Shown: piece after piece, positions 1 to 7,114 of the stretch
Layout of the letters: each line of letters starts with the position of its first letter
How positions within the stretch are numbered: position 1 is the first letter of the stretch
Assembly: GCA_937920105.1 (NCBI GenBank)
Contig: CALETH010000097.1
Span: 1 to 34,115, forward strand
DNA length: 34,115 nt
Reading direction: 5' to 3'
Origin: an uncultured Bacteroidota bacterium
GTDB lineage: Bacteria > Bacteroidota > Ignavibacteria > UBA10030 > UBA8401
Notes under the pieces: generated by a model
Seen by the model: only the letters and a program-made list of their open reading frames with translations
Database searches by the model: none
Told to the model about the DNA's origin: nothing
Position numbers and translations under genes: made by a program

Positions 1-996
1 TTGAATAAACCCGGTCCGGCACTTGAGTATTTTGAAAAATATCAGGCTTACAAAGATAGTTTGTTGAATATTCAGAAAATGGAGGACATTTCGCAGTTGC
101 GTTCTCAGTATCTGGTTGAACAGGCTACTATCAGACTGGAAGCAAAAGCTGCTCTTGAAAAACAGGAATCAGAGGCTATCATCAGGCAGCAAAGATTTGT
201 GAGAAATGTTTTTATTTTGGGTACATTTTTGCTTATACTCATATCTGCTTTCATCTGGAAGTTATATCGTGACAGGGTAAAGCAAAACAAACTACTGTCA
301 GAAAAGAATCAGGCAATTGAAGCTGCAATACAAGAGATCAAAGAGACGCAAACCGAATTGGTACGAACAGAAAAGCAGCGGGAAGCACTAAGCATCAGGG
401 TCAATATCGCACGTGATATTCATGATGAGATTGGAAGCGGTCTAACCAAAATCACATTGCTCAGTGATCTTGCATTACGGAAGCGAAATAGTGATGCATC
501 TCCGGATACGTTTCGTCAGATTTTGAGTCATTCAAAAAATGTTTCCACTTCTCTAAAAGAGATTGTGTGGGCAGTGAATCCTACACATGACACATTGCCT
601 AGCCTTGTATCTTATATGAAAAATACGGCCGAACAACTTCTGGAAGGAAGTGGTGTGAATTACAAAATAGATTTTCCCGATGCTGTTGAGAATATGAGTA
701 TTCATCCTGAATTGAAGCGGAATATTTATTTAGTCATGAAAGAAGCTCTGAACAACGCACTCAAATATTCAAAGGCAACTAATTTGGAGGTTTCTTTTTC
801 CGTTAACTCAGGTTCATTTAAGCTGATTATAACCGACAATGGTGTAGGCTTCAATCCGGAAGAAAGCAAAAACTCAGGAAATGGACTCCGTAATATGCAA
901 CATCGAATGGAGACATCAGGATGCCGGCTGGAGCTGAAAACAGGTCACGGTTCTGGCACCCGCATCACCGCGGAAGGCCCTCTTCAGCAATCCTGA
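1..996 (+). CDS. Sensor histidine kinase, HisKA_3/NarL-LytS type (5' truncated)
   Basis: This is the C-terminal part of a two-component sensor kinase whose start lies left of the window. The TTG at position 1 is not a credible start. One transmembrane segment lies at about residues 66-88, then a coiled coil at about 92-130. The HisKA_3 dimerisation/phosphoacceptor helix follows, with the motif RDIHDEIGSG and His at residue 141. The HATPase_c domain comes next: N-box around KEALNNALKYSKA (~247-260), G1 box DNGVGF, G2 box GNGLRNMQHRM. The residues before the membrane segment resemble the coiled end of a TPR sensor region, as in the 7TM/TPR kinases common in Bacteroidota. It should phosphorylate a NarL-type regulator, but none is in the window. 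G+C and codon use are higher than in the genes further right. The kinase assignment is secure; the signal is unknown. Confidence 0.93.
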   Translation: MNKPGPALEYFEKYQAYKDSLLNIQKMEDISQLRSQYLVEQATIRLEAKAALEKQESEAIIRQQRFVRNVFILGTFLLILISAFIWKLYRDRVKQNKLLSEKNQAIEAAIQEIKETQTELVRTEKQREALSIRVNIARDIHDEIGSGLTKITLLSDLALRKRNSDASPDTFRQILSHSKNVSTSLKEIVWAVNPTHDTLPSLVSYMKNTAEQLLEGSGVNYKIDFPDAVENMSIHPELKRNIYLVMKEALNNALKYSKATNLEVSFSVNSGSFKLIITDNGVGFNPEESKNSGNGLRNMQHRMETSGCRLELKTGHGSGTRITAEGPLQQS

Positions 997-1045
997 TCGG
1001 CGGAAAGCCTTGTAATCAATTAAAAATCAACAAAATATAGTCTAC

Positions 1046-1061
1046 TACCACTTAAGTGGTA
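1046..1061. promoter_or_regulatory. 16-bp perfect palindrome upstream of the S74/T9SS gene
   Basis: TACCACTTAAGTGGTA is a perfect inverted repeat, 24 bp before a promoter-like TAAATTTG. It is the right size for a dimeric regulator, plausibly a NarL-type response regulator partnered with the kinase just upstream. That pairing is inference only. Confidence 0.45.
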
Positions 1062-1092
1062 TTTAGCCGCCCTTTGTTGTGGGGTAAATTTG
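1062..1092 (+). promoter_or_regulatory. Bacteroidetes-type promoter (TTTA-N19-TAAATTTG)
   Basis: TAAATTTG at 1085-1092 fits the Bacteroidetes -7 consensus TAnnTTTG. TTTA at 1062-1065, 19 bases upstream, is one base off the -33 TTTG. It lies 28 bases ahead of the ATG at 1120. No Shine-Dalgarno sequence precedes that start, as is usual for genes using this promoter type. Confidence 0.45.
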
Positions 1093-1119
1093 TAGTGTAC
1101 AAGAAAACATACATTGCAA

Positions 1120-3549
1120 ATGAAAACAGCAACACCTTATTTCCTTTTTTGTCTGATTATCCTTTCAGTTGTATGGGGCAGCACTTGCCATGCCCAGGGA
1201 ATCGGAATCAACAATGCAGCTCCACATGCGAGCTCCATTCTTGACGTTACATCAACAAACAAGGGGATGCTTATGCCAAGGATGACATCAGCGCAACGTC
1301 TGGCAATTGCATTACCTGCTAACGGTCTGATAGTATACGACATTTCACAAAGCGCCTTTTATTTTTTTAATGGAGCTATCTGGCAGCCATTAGCATCAGG
1401 CACTCCGGGATGGAGTTTAACCGGAAATGCCGGTACCAATCCATCTACCAATTTTATTGGTACTGTAGATAATGTAGACTTGAGTCTACGACGAAATAAT
1501 CAACGTGTTGCTTGGTTTGGAAGTCTTAATACCTCTCTTGGCCAGTTATCTCTTGCATCCTCTTCAACAGGAACATATAATATTGCTCTTGGAATTGCTT
1601 CTCTGTATTCCAACACTACAGGATATAATAACTCATCAACAGGAGGATATTCGCTCAATAAAAATACAACAGGATATGATAATGTTGCAAATGGTGTGTA
1701 TGCTCTTCATTCTAACACATCCGGAAAACAAAATGTTGGTATAGGAAATAAAGCACTTTATAATAATGTAACAGGTAATAACAATACTGCTATAGGATAT
1801 AATGCAAATGTTGGTGTGGATGGATTAACCAATGCAACAGCAATTGGTAATGGTGCGGTAGTTAATCAAAGCAATGCAATACAATTAGGAAATTCTACTA
1901 TAACAAAAGTGTATGCTGGAACGGGAACGAATGCGACACTTGTCGCTGGTGGTCTGCAAGTCACTGGTGGTACACCTGCAATAGGTAAAGTTCTTGTTTC
2001 TGATGTAAATGGTGTAGCAACGTGGCAAGATATGTCTGCGGGTAATGATAACCAAACTTTATCTCTTAATGGAAACCAACTTACCATTTCTAATGGTAAT
2101 ACTGTAACATTGCCAACTAGTGGAGGAGTAAATGGTTGGTCTTTAACGGGAAATGCTGGAACAGACCCAAATACTAACTTTATTGGTACTATGGATAGTG
2201 TACCATTCAATATTCGTGTCAATAATCAACCAGCAGGAAGAATAAGTCCATCAAATCAGAATACTTCATATGGTTATCAAACTTTAGTAAATACTACTGG
2301 TGGTGGTAATACAGCCAACGGTTTTGTAGCTTTGAAAAATAATATTAACGGAAGTTACAACACTGCCATTGGTAGCGCTGCTTTATTTACTAATACTAGT
2401 GGAGAGAAAAATACTGCTACTGGTGTCTTAGCTTTGCATGCTAACAATGGAGAAAACAACACAGCCAATGGTGTTAACGCTTTACAATTTAATAGTACAG
2501 GAAATAGTAATACAGGGATAGGTTTCAATGCTTTACAATGGAACTTCGATGGAAATTACAATGTAGCTATGGGTGTTGGTGCCTTGTTAAGAAATTCAAG
2601 CGGAAATCAAAATGTAGCTATGGGTTTCGGTGCCTTACAAACAAATTTAAGTGGAAATAATAATGCAGCATTAGGATATGAAGCAAATGTTGCAACAAAT
2701 AATTTAATTAATGCTACCGCTATTGGAGCGAATGCTGTAGTTAATGCTAGCAACAAAATAAGATTAGGTGATGCTTCTGTTACAATGATAGAAGGTAATC
2801 CACCCATGTACACTGGTTCTGATGGACGTTTTAAAACAAATATTGCTGAAAACGAAGTAAAAGGCTTAGAATTTATTAAAAAACTTCGCCCTGTAGTTTA
2901 CAATTTTGATACAAAAAAATTTACAGAATTTCTTACCAAAAATATGTCAGAAGAAATGCGTAAACAATATTTAGATAAGGATTTTACAGCATCTACCGCA
3001 ATACGTCAAAGCGGATTTATCGCACAAGAAGTAGAACAAGCAGCAAAAGAGGTTGGTTATAATTTTAACGGTGTCCATGTTCCAGAAAACGAGAACGATA
3101 ATTATAGTATTGCCTACAGTCAATTTGTTGTACCTTTAGTAAAAGCAGTACAAGAATTAAGTAAAAAAAATGAAAGGTTAGAAGCAGCATTACGTAAAGC
3201 CGGAATTGCAATAGAAGAAGCAACGGAATCTGTTAATCAATCACAAACAGAAACCAAATTACAAAAAACAACATCAGTAGTACCAAAAGAATTTGGCGTA
3301 TCATCATCACCCAATCCATTTAATCCAATAGCAAAAATAAAAGTATCACTACCACAAGATGCGAAACTTAATGTTGCTGTATATGATGTGAGCGGAAGAT
3401 TGGTAAGTACATTATCGGATAATGAACAAAAATCTGCAGGAATTTACAACTATGAATTTAATGGTTCATCAGTAGCCAGTGGTTCATATTTTGTGCAAGT
3501 TCAAGCCGGAGAATTTACATCAACACAAAAAATTATGTTGGTGAAGTAG
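1120..3549 (+). CDS. Secreted repeat protein with S74 intramolecular chaperone and T9SS sorting domain
   Basis: This is an 809-residue surface or secreted protein. ATG 1120 is preferred over the in-frame TTG at 1114 because it opens a good signal peptide ending near CHAQ (residue 26). Residues ~37-63 carry the SSILDVTSTNKGMLMPRMT block common in Bacteroidota tail-fibre-like proteins. Two arrays of Asn/Gly-rich head-type repeats (NTTGYNN, NTSGEKN, STGNSN) cover about 150-270 and 385-545. Each follows a GWSLTGNAGT unit, so the front half is duplicated. A Peptidase_S74 (endosialidase chaperone) domain begins at residue 567 with SDGRFK, followed by a short coiled coil. The last ~80 residues are a Por secretion tail starting SSSPNPFNP and ending KIMLVK. 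This predicts export by Sec, then T9SS. It may act as a trimeric fibre or adhesin; the ligand is unknown. G+C falls from the 5' to the 3' part. Confidence 0.9.
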   Translation: MKTATPYFLFCLIILSVVWGSTCHAQGIGINNAAPHASSILDVTSTNKGMLMPRMTSAQRLAIALPANGLIVYDISQSAFYFFNGAIWQPLASGTPGWSLTGNAGTNPSTNFIGTVDNVDLSLRRNNQRVAWFGSLNTSLGQLSLASSSTGTYNIALGIASLYSNTTGYNNSSTGGYSLNKNTTGYDNVANGVYALHSNTSGKQNVGIGNKALYNNVTGNNNTAIGYNANVGVDGLTNATAIGNGAVVNQSNAIQLGNSTITKVYAGTGTNATLVAGGLQVTGGTPAIGKVLVSDVNGVATWQDMSAGNDNQTLSLNGNQLTISNGNTVTLPTSGGVNGWSLTGNAGTDPNTNFIGTMDSVPFNIRVNNQPAGRISPSNQNTSYGYQTLVNTTGGGNTANGFVALKNNINGSYNTAIGSAALFTNTSGEKNTATGVLALHANNGENNTANGVNALQFNSTGNSNTGIGFNALQWNFDGNYNVAMGVGALLRNSSGNQNVAMGFGALQTNLSGNNNAALGYEANVATNNLINATAIGANAVVNASNKIRLGDASVTMIEGNPPMYTGSDGRFKTNIAENEVKGLEFIKKLRPVVYNFDTKKFTEFLTKNMSEEMRKQYLDKDFTASTAIRQSGFIAQEVEQAAKEVGYNFNGVHVPENENDNYSIAYSQFVVPLVKAVQELSKKNERLEAALRKAGIAIEEATESVNQSQTETKLQKTTSVVPKEFGVSSSPNPFNPIAKIKVSLPQDAKLNVAVYDVSGRLVSTLSDNEQKSAGIYNYEFNGSSVASGSYFVQVQAGEFTSTQKIMLVK

Positions 3550-3590
3550 TTTTTCAGTATTCAGAAAACAGAATTCAGTCATCAGAATAG

Positions 3591-3649
3591 CCACGACCTT
3601 TAGGTCGTGGAGAAATAAATCACCAAAATACCCTTGGACTTTAGTTCAA
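3591..3649. repeat. TTTA-loop double-hairpin repeat, copy 1
   Basis: The first hairpin is CCACGACCTTTAGGTCGTGG (8-bp stem, TTTA loop). After GAGAAA and about 20 bases comes a second, TTGGACTTTAGTTCAA at 3634-3649. A second copy with the same layout but a different first stem lies at 20404-20460. The right end overlaps the stop codon of the convergent glycosyltransferase gene. It looks like a REP/BIME-type dispersed element. Confidence 0.7.
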
Positions 3650-4785
3650 TAATGTAGGAGTCCCGCTATAGCGGGACTCTTTTTTATTTCATGTATTGCT
3701 TTCTCAATTGCTTCCAAAGTTTGTTCTATCGTAATAGAAGTAATTAAAGTATCATCTGCACGTACGGCAATATGTCTTGGGTGAGGTGGTTTCCAAATTG
3801 CAGGGGCATTCATTCCGTGAAAAGATACCGTAGGAATTTTTTGTGAAGAAGCGATATGCAATGTTCCTGTATCATTGCATAAAAATAAATGAAAATAATT
3901 CATAAACGCTGCTGCAACTCTTAAACTCATTCTTGGTGCGTTATGAATTTTTTCTTTGTGGTGAATCATTGTCAAAAGTTCATCTCGTAAATTTTCTTCT
4001 TTTGGTCCAATAATCAAAATAATTTCACAATCATATTTTTCTATCATAGCATCAATTACTTTTGCTAATTTTTCTACAGGGAAGCGGCGGGTAACATCCG
4101 CAGTTCCAAAATGCACACCAACGACAAAAGAATTTTCTGGAATAAAAAGTTCCTTATAAATTTTTTCTGCTTCTTTTTTTTCTTCTTCTGTTAAAACGAG
4201 GTCATACTCGAAATTTTTTTCTTCTGCTCCCAAAATTTTTACAATATCAAGATTTCTTTCTATTTCTGTTTTTTGTTCAGGTGAACGAGGTACTTTTACA
4301 TTGTAAATTTTTTCTGGTAATGAAGGATTGTGAGATAAATGGTCCGAACCAATAATGTAAGGTGCTTTACTCAACAAAGCGATAATATCCGAAGAAGAGG
4401 AGCGAGAGACTGTGTTTAAAACAATAACACAATCAAAAGAGTTTTTTCGTATGGATTTCCAAAATATTTTCCATTTTTGCCAATTCCATCTTTTAAGATT
4501 TTCATAAAAAATAATTACTTCATTAACGTTTGGATTGTTGAACATCATTGGTGCGGTATATTCACGGACAACGACGGCAATATATGCTTCAGGAAATCGT
4601 GTTCGCACACTACGAATTGCTGGTGTGGTAATAAGTAAATCGCCGAGTTGGTCATGTTGACGAATAATGAGAATGCGTTTGAATGAGTGTAACGGAAGTT
4701 GAGTTGGTGATATTGATTGACGTGCAAAAAAAATTGTTATAACTCTTATAAAAAAACGGCGAAGAAATTTTTCTACATTCTTCAT
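3646..4785 (-). CDS. Glycosyltransferase family 9 (heptosyltransferase-like)
   Basis: This 379-residue protein is a GT-B fold glycosyltransferase of family 9. Such enzymes move ADP-heptose or a related sugar to the lipopolysaccharide core at the inner face of the cytoplasmic membrane. The N-terminal Rossmann half has ILIIRQHDQLGDLLITTPAIRSVR at about 38-61, the usual GT9 signature, and continues with PEAYIAVVVREY. The C-terminal half has VGVHFGTADVTRRFP and LFLCNDTGTLHIAS, the donor-binding region, then VSFHGMN. The first ~20 residues are basic and hydrophobic and may bind the membrane. Its ATG overlaps the stop of the small membrane protein upstream (ATGA), so translation is probably coupled. 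The last residues come from a terminator-like palindrome. Acceptor and donor cannot be fixed from sequence alone. Confidence 0.88.
   Translation of the reverse strand: MKNVEKFLRRFFIRVITIFFARQSISPTQLPLHSFKRILIIRQHDQLGDLLITTPAIRSVRTRFPEAYIAVVVREYTAPMMFNNPNVNEVIIFYENLKRWNWQKWKIFWKSIRKNSFDCVIVLNTVSRSSSSDIIALLSKAPYIIGSDHLSHNPSLPEKIYNVKVPRSPEQKTEIERNLDIVKILGAEEKNFEYDLVLTEEEKKEAEKIYKELFIPENSFVVGVHFGTADVTRRFPVEKLAKVIDAMIEKYDCEIILIIGPKEENLRDELLTMIHHKEKIHNAPRMSLRVAAAFMNYFHLFLCNDTGTLHIASSQKIPTVSFHGMNAPAIWKPPHPRHIAVRADDTLITSITIEQTLEAIEKAIHEIKKSPAIAGLLHY
3659..3687 (+). terminator. Terminator hairpin inside the 3' end of the GT9 gene
   Basis: GAGTCCCGC/GCGGGACTC form a strong stem around a TATA loop, followed on the plus strand by TTTTTT. 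It would terminate transcription of the S74/T9SS gene. On the minus strand the same bases encode the last residues of the glycosyltransferase (SPAIAGL). Confidence 0.75.
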
Positions 4786-4967
4786 GGATGTTTTTCAGAA
4801 ATATCTTCAAACACAGCATCTTCCACATTATTGTATGATGTTTTTTTTTGCGGAGAAGTAGGATTTTTTTGTGTTGAGGAAAAAAATATTCTCAAAGAAG
4901 AAATTATGATACTAAAAAACTTTATTACAATGAAAAGAATAATAAGAAAAATAATGTATCGTATCAT
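4782..4967 (-). CDS. Small single-pass membrane protein (DUF4834-like?)
   Basis: This 61-residue protein has one hydrophobic segment at about residues 3-24 (IRYIIFLIILFIVIKFFSII), then a polar tail ending VEDAVFEDISEKHP. It overlaps the genes on both sides by ATGA: its ATG overlaps the stop of the deoxynucleoside kinase, and its stop overlaps the start of the glycosyltransferase. That tight packing supports a real gene despite the length. An N-terminal helix followed by an acidic V-E-D-A-x-F-E tail resembles short Bacteroidota proteins such as DUF4834, but the match is from memory and weak. Function unknown. Confidence 0.6.
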   Translation of the reverse strand: MIRYIIFLIILFIVIKFFSIIISSLRIFFSSTQKNPTSPQKKTSYNNVEDAVFEDISEKHP

Positions 4968-5623
4968 AAAGGCTTATTTTTTGATGGATTGTAATATTCT
5001 ATTGCAGATTTCGTAGGGCGAAGTATTTCCCGAAATAATTTTTCAAAATCATCTTCATTGTGGACAAAATCTATTTCCGCAGCATTAACAATAAGTAGTG
5101 GTGTGGTTTTATATCGAAAGAAAAAATGATTGTATGCTTCATTAAGATTTTGCAAATACTGTTTTGTAATTTTTGTTTCGTACGTACGTCCACGTTTTTG
5201 GATATTACCTAATAATCGTTCTACGTTTGATTGAAGATATACTACTAAATCCGGAGTGGGAATATTTTTTTCAATAGAGTTCACTAATGTTTCGTACAAT
5301 TTTAATTCATCTTCACTAAGATTGAGATAAGCGAAAATTTTATCTTTTTCAAAAAGATAATCGGTAACAAGAATATTATGAAAAAGATGTGTTTGAAAAA
5401 GTTCTTGTTGTTGTTTGTATCTACTTAAAAGAAAAAATATTTGTGTTTGAAATCCGTACCGAGAAGCATCGTGATAAAATTTTTCTAAAAAAGGGTTTTC
5501 TTCAAACTGTTCCAGAATAAGTTTTGCTTGTAATCGTTCAGAAAGCATACGAGCAAGAGTAGTTTTTCCTGCACCGATAACACCTTCAATGGCAATGTGG
5601 CGAAGTTCGTTAGTTTGTTTCAT
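4964..5623 (-). CDS. Deoxynucleoside kinase (dAdo/dGuo kinase family)
   Basis: This 219-residue protein phosphorylates deoxynucleosides with ATP for nucleotide salvage in the cytoplasm. The P-loop GVIGAGKTT lies at about residues 14-22. VTDYLFEKDKIFAYL fits the substrate-binding region that carries the DRS/ERS motif in other family members. PDLVVYLQSNVERLLGNIQKRGR covers the dNK strand and the Arg-rich LID. The length is normal for the family. It is the first gene of a three-gene unit with ATGA overlaps (kinase, small membrane protein, GT9). Whether it prefers dA, dG or dC cannot be read from the sequence. Confidence 0.88.
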   Translation of the reverse strand: MKQTNELRHIAIEGVIGAGKTTLARMLSERLQAKLILEQFEENPFLEKFYHDASRYGFQTQIFFLLSRYKQQQELFQTHLFHNILVTDYLFEKDKIFAYLNLSEDELKLYETLVNSIEKNIPTPDLVVYLQSNVERLLGNIQKRGRTYETKITKQYLQNLNEAYNHFFFRYKTTPLLIVNAAEIDFVHNEDDFEKLFREILRPTKSAIEYYNPSKNKPL

Positions 5624-5681
5624 TCAGTTATAACTAAATTATCATATAATAATATACTAATTATTTTTCATTATAAAAAAA

Positions 5682-6662
5682 TCACATATAACTATTTAAT
5701 GCTTTTAAATAGTGTGCACGTTCAAAAACCGATGGGTCTTTAATAGTTTTGTAACTCATTATCCCTCGCAACGAAGAAAGAGAAGAATATTCATGTTCTA
5801 CCATCCATTGTTGCACGTTGGTTAACACTTCTTGAATATGTTTTGTTCCATGCTGTAAAAGAGCAGAGCACATCATTGTAACATTTGCACCAGCCATTGT
5901 TAATTTTATAACATCTGTAGCAGTGTGAATGCCGCTACTTGCAGCAAGGTCAAGTTCAATAGTTTTGTGAAGAATAGCAATCCATCGCAAAGGCAAACGC
6001 ATTTCTTCTGAATTACTCAAACTAATATTAGAAGTAACTTGTTGAAGTTCAATATCAATGTTGGGTTGATAAAAACGATTGAATAGTACAAGTCCGTTAG
6101 CACCACACTCGTAAAATTTTTTCGCCATATTTGCGAGAGAAGTAAAAAAGGGAGAAAGTTTTACTGCTATGGGAATGCTAATTATACTGCGAATGTGTTT
6201 TACTATATTAAGATAGAGTTGTTCTATTTCTTCGGAAGGAATATCCGGGTCTGTGGGAATATGATAGAGATTAATTTCTAAAGCATCCGCACCGGCTTGT
6301 TCAATTTCTTTTGCATAATTCATCCATTCCCCAACATTGGTCCCGTTGATGCTGGCAATAACTGGTATATTTACTGCTTTTTTTGTGGAAGTAATGTGTT
6401 CTAAATATTCATCAGTATTGCGATAATATTCTCCTTGTTGTGGAAATATTTCTAACGGATGCTCTATATTGTAAGTAAGAAAATTGTGGAGATTCTTTTT
6501 TTCAAATCGGATTTGTTCTTCAAACATGGAATACAATACTATTGCTGATGCTCCATAATCTTCCAATGCTCGAATAGTACTAATATTGAGTGAAAGTGGA
6601 GATGCAGAAGGAACGATTGGATTTTTTAATTCTATTCCTAAATATGATGTTTTTAAATCCAT
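5682..6662 (-). CDS. Dihydroorotate dehydrogenase-like flavoprotein, paralogue 1
   Basis: This 326-residue TIM-barrel flavoprotein belongs to the DHOD-like family. The N-terminus MDLKTSYLGIELKNPIVPSA is typical of class 1 DHOD and related FMN enzymes. Probable FMN and phosphate-binding parts are KLSPFF (~166), GLVLFNRF (~187) and ASSGIHTATDVIKLTMAGANV (~235-255). The canonical N-x-S-C-P-N loop carrying the catalytic Cys/Ser of true DHODs is replaced by LEINLYHIPTDPDIP. It therefore probably does not oxidise dihydroorotate, and its substrate is unknown. A close paralogue lies at 7115-8101 on the same strand, beyond two tRNA genes. It is normal length and appears intact. Confidence 0.85.
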   Translation of the reverse strand: MDLKTSYLGIELKNPIVPSASPLSLNISTIRALEDYGASAIVLYSMFEEQIRFEKKNLHNFLTYNIEHPLEIFPQQGEYYRNTDEYLEHITSTKKAVNIPVIASINGTNVGEWMNYAKEIEQAGADALEINLYHIPTDPDIPSEEIEQLYLNIVKHIRSIISIPIAVKLSPFFTSLANMAKKFYECGANGLVLFNRFYQPNIDIELQQVTSNISLSNSEEMRLPLRWIAILHKTIELDLAASSGIHTATDVIKLTMAGANVTMMCSALLQHGTKHIQEVLTNVQQWMVEHEYSSLSSLRGIMSYKTIKDPSVFERAHYLKALNSYM

Positions 6663-6717
6663 AAGTTTTTTGAATTAAGGAAAAAGAATTTTTTGTTGTT
6701 ATAACAATGTAGAAAAC

Positions 6718-6870
6718 TCATTTTTCTCTTTCAATATTTGGAGTAATTTTTTTCTCTGTTGAACATTCAGCAGAAGAAGATAAGGATTTTTTTGTATAGA
6801 GAATAATGGTAATTGTGATTTCGTTTTTTGAAGTGTTGGTAGAATTATTATTTTTTTGGGTAGTGTTCAT
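6718..6870 (-). CDS. Possible 50-residue small protein
   Basis: Reading the minus strand gives an ORF starting MNTTQKNNNSTNTSKNEIT and ending IEREK. AAGGA sits about nine bases before its ATG. It lies just ahead of the first DHOD-like gene on the same strand. Composition is Asn/Thr/Lys/Ser-rich with no membrane segment, and no family is recognised. It may be chance or a leader peptide. Confidence 0.3.
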   Translation of the reverse strand: MNTTQKNNNSTNTSKNEITITIILYTKKSLSSSAECSTEKKITPNIEREK

Positions 6871-6952
6871 ATAAAATTTTCCTTTCAAAAAATTTATGAA
6901 AAATCTATTGCCTTCCGTTCAAAAAATATTTATCTTTAAACCACTCTTACAT

Positions 6953-7027
6953 GGTGGCCATAGTTCAGTTGGTTAGAACGCCAGGTTGTGGCCCTGGAGG
7001 TCGTGGGTTCAAATCCCATTGGTCACC
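6953..7027 (+). tRNA. tRNA-His (GTG)
   Basis: A full cloverleaf is visible. The acceptor stem GTGGCCA (6954-6960) pairs with TGGTCAC (7020-7026). The extra G(-1) at 6953 faces discriminator C at 7027, as required for tRNA-His. The anticodon stem CCAGG/CCTGG holds GTG, and the T arm has GGGTTCAAATCCC. A complete CCA end is not encoded. Confidence 0.95.
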
Positions 7028-7041
7028 CACGAAAAAAGTAC

Positions 7042-7114
7042 GTCCCTATCGTCTAGAGGCCTAGGACTCCAGGTTTTCATCCTGGCAACACGAGTTCGAA
7101 TCTCGTTAGGGACA
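7042..7114 (+). tRNA. tRNA-Glu (TTC)
   Basis: Acceptor stem GTCCCTA pairs with TAGGGAC. The D arm reads TCGTCTAGAGGCCTAGGA, typical of tRNA-Glu. Anticodon stem CCAGG/CCTGG surrounds TTTTCAT with anticodon TTC. No CCA is encoded. The gene ends one base before the stop codon of the convergent second DHOD-like gene and follows tRNA-His by 14 bases, so the two tRNAs are probably co-transcribed. Confidence 0.95.
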
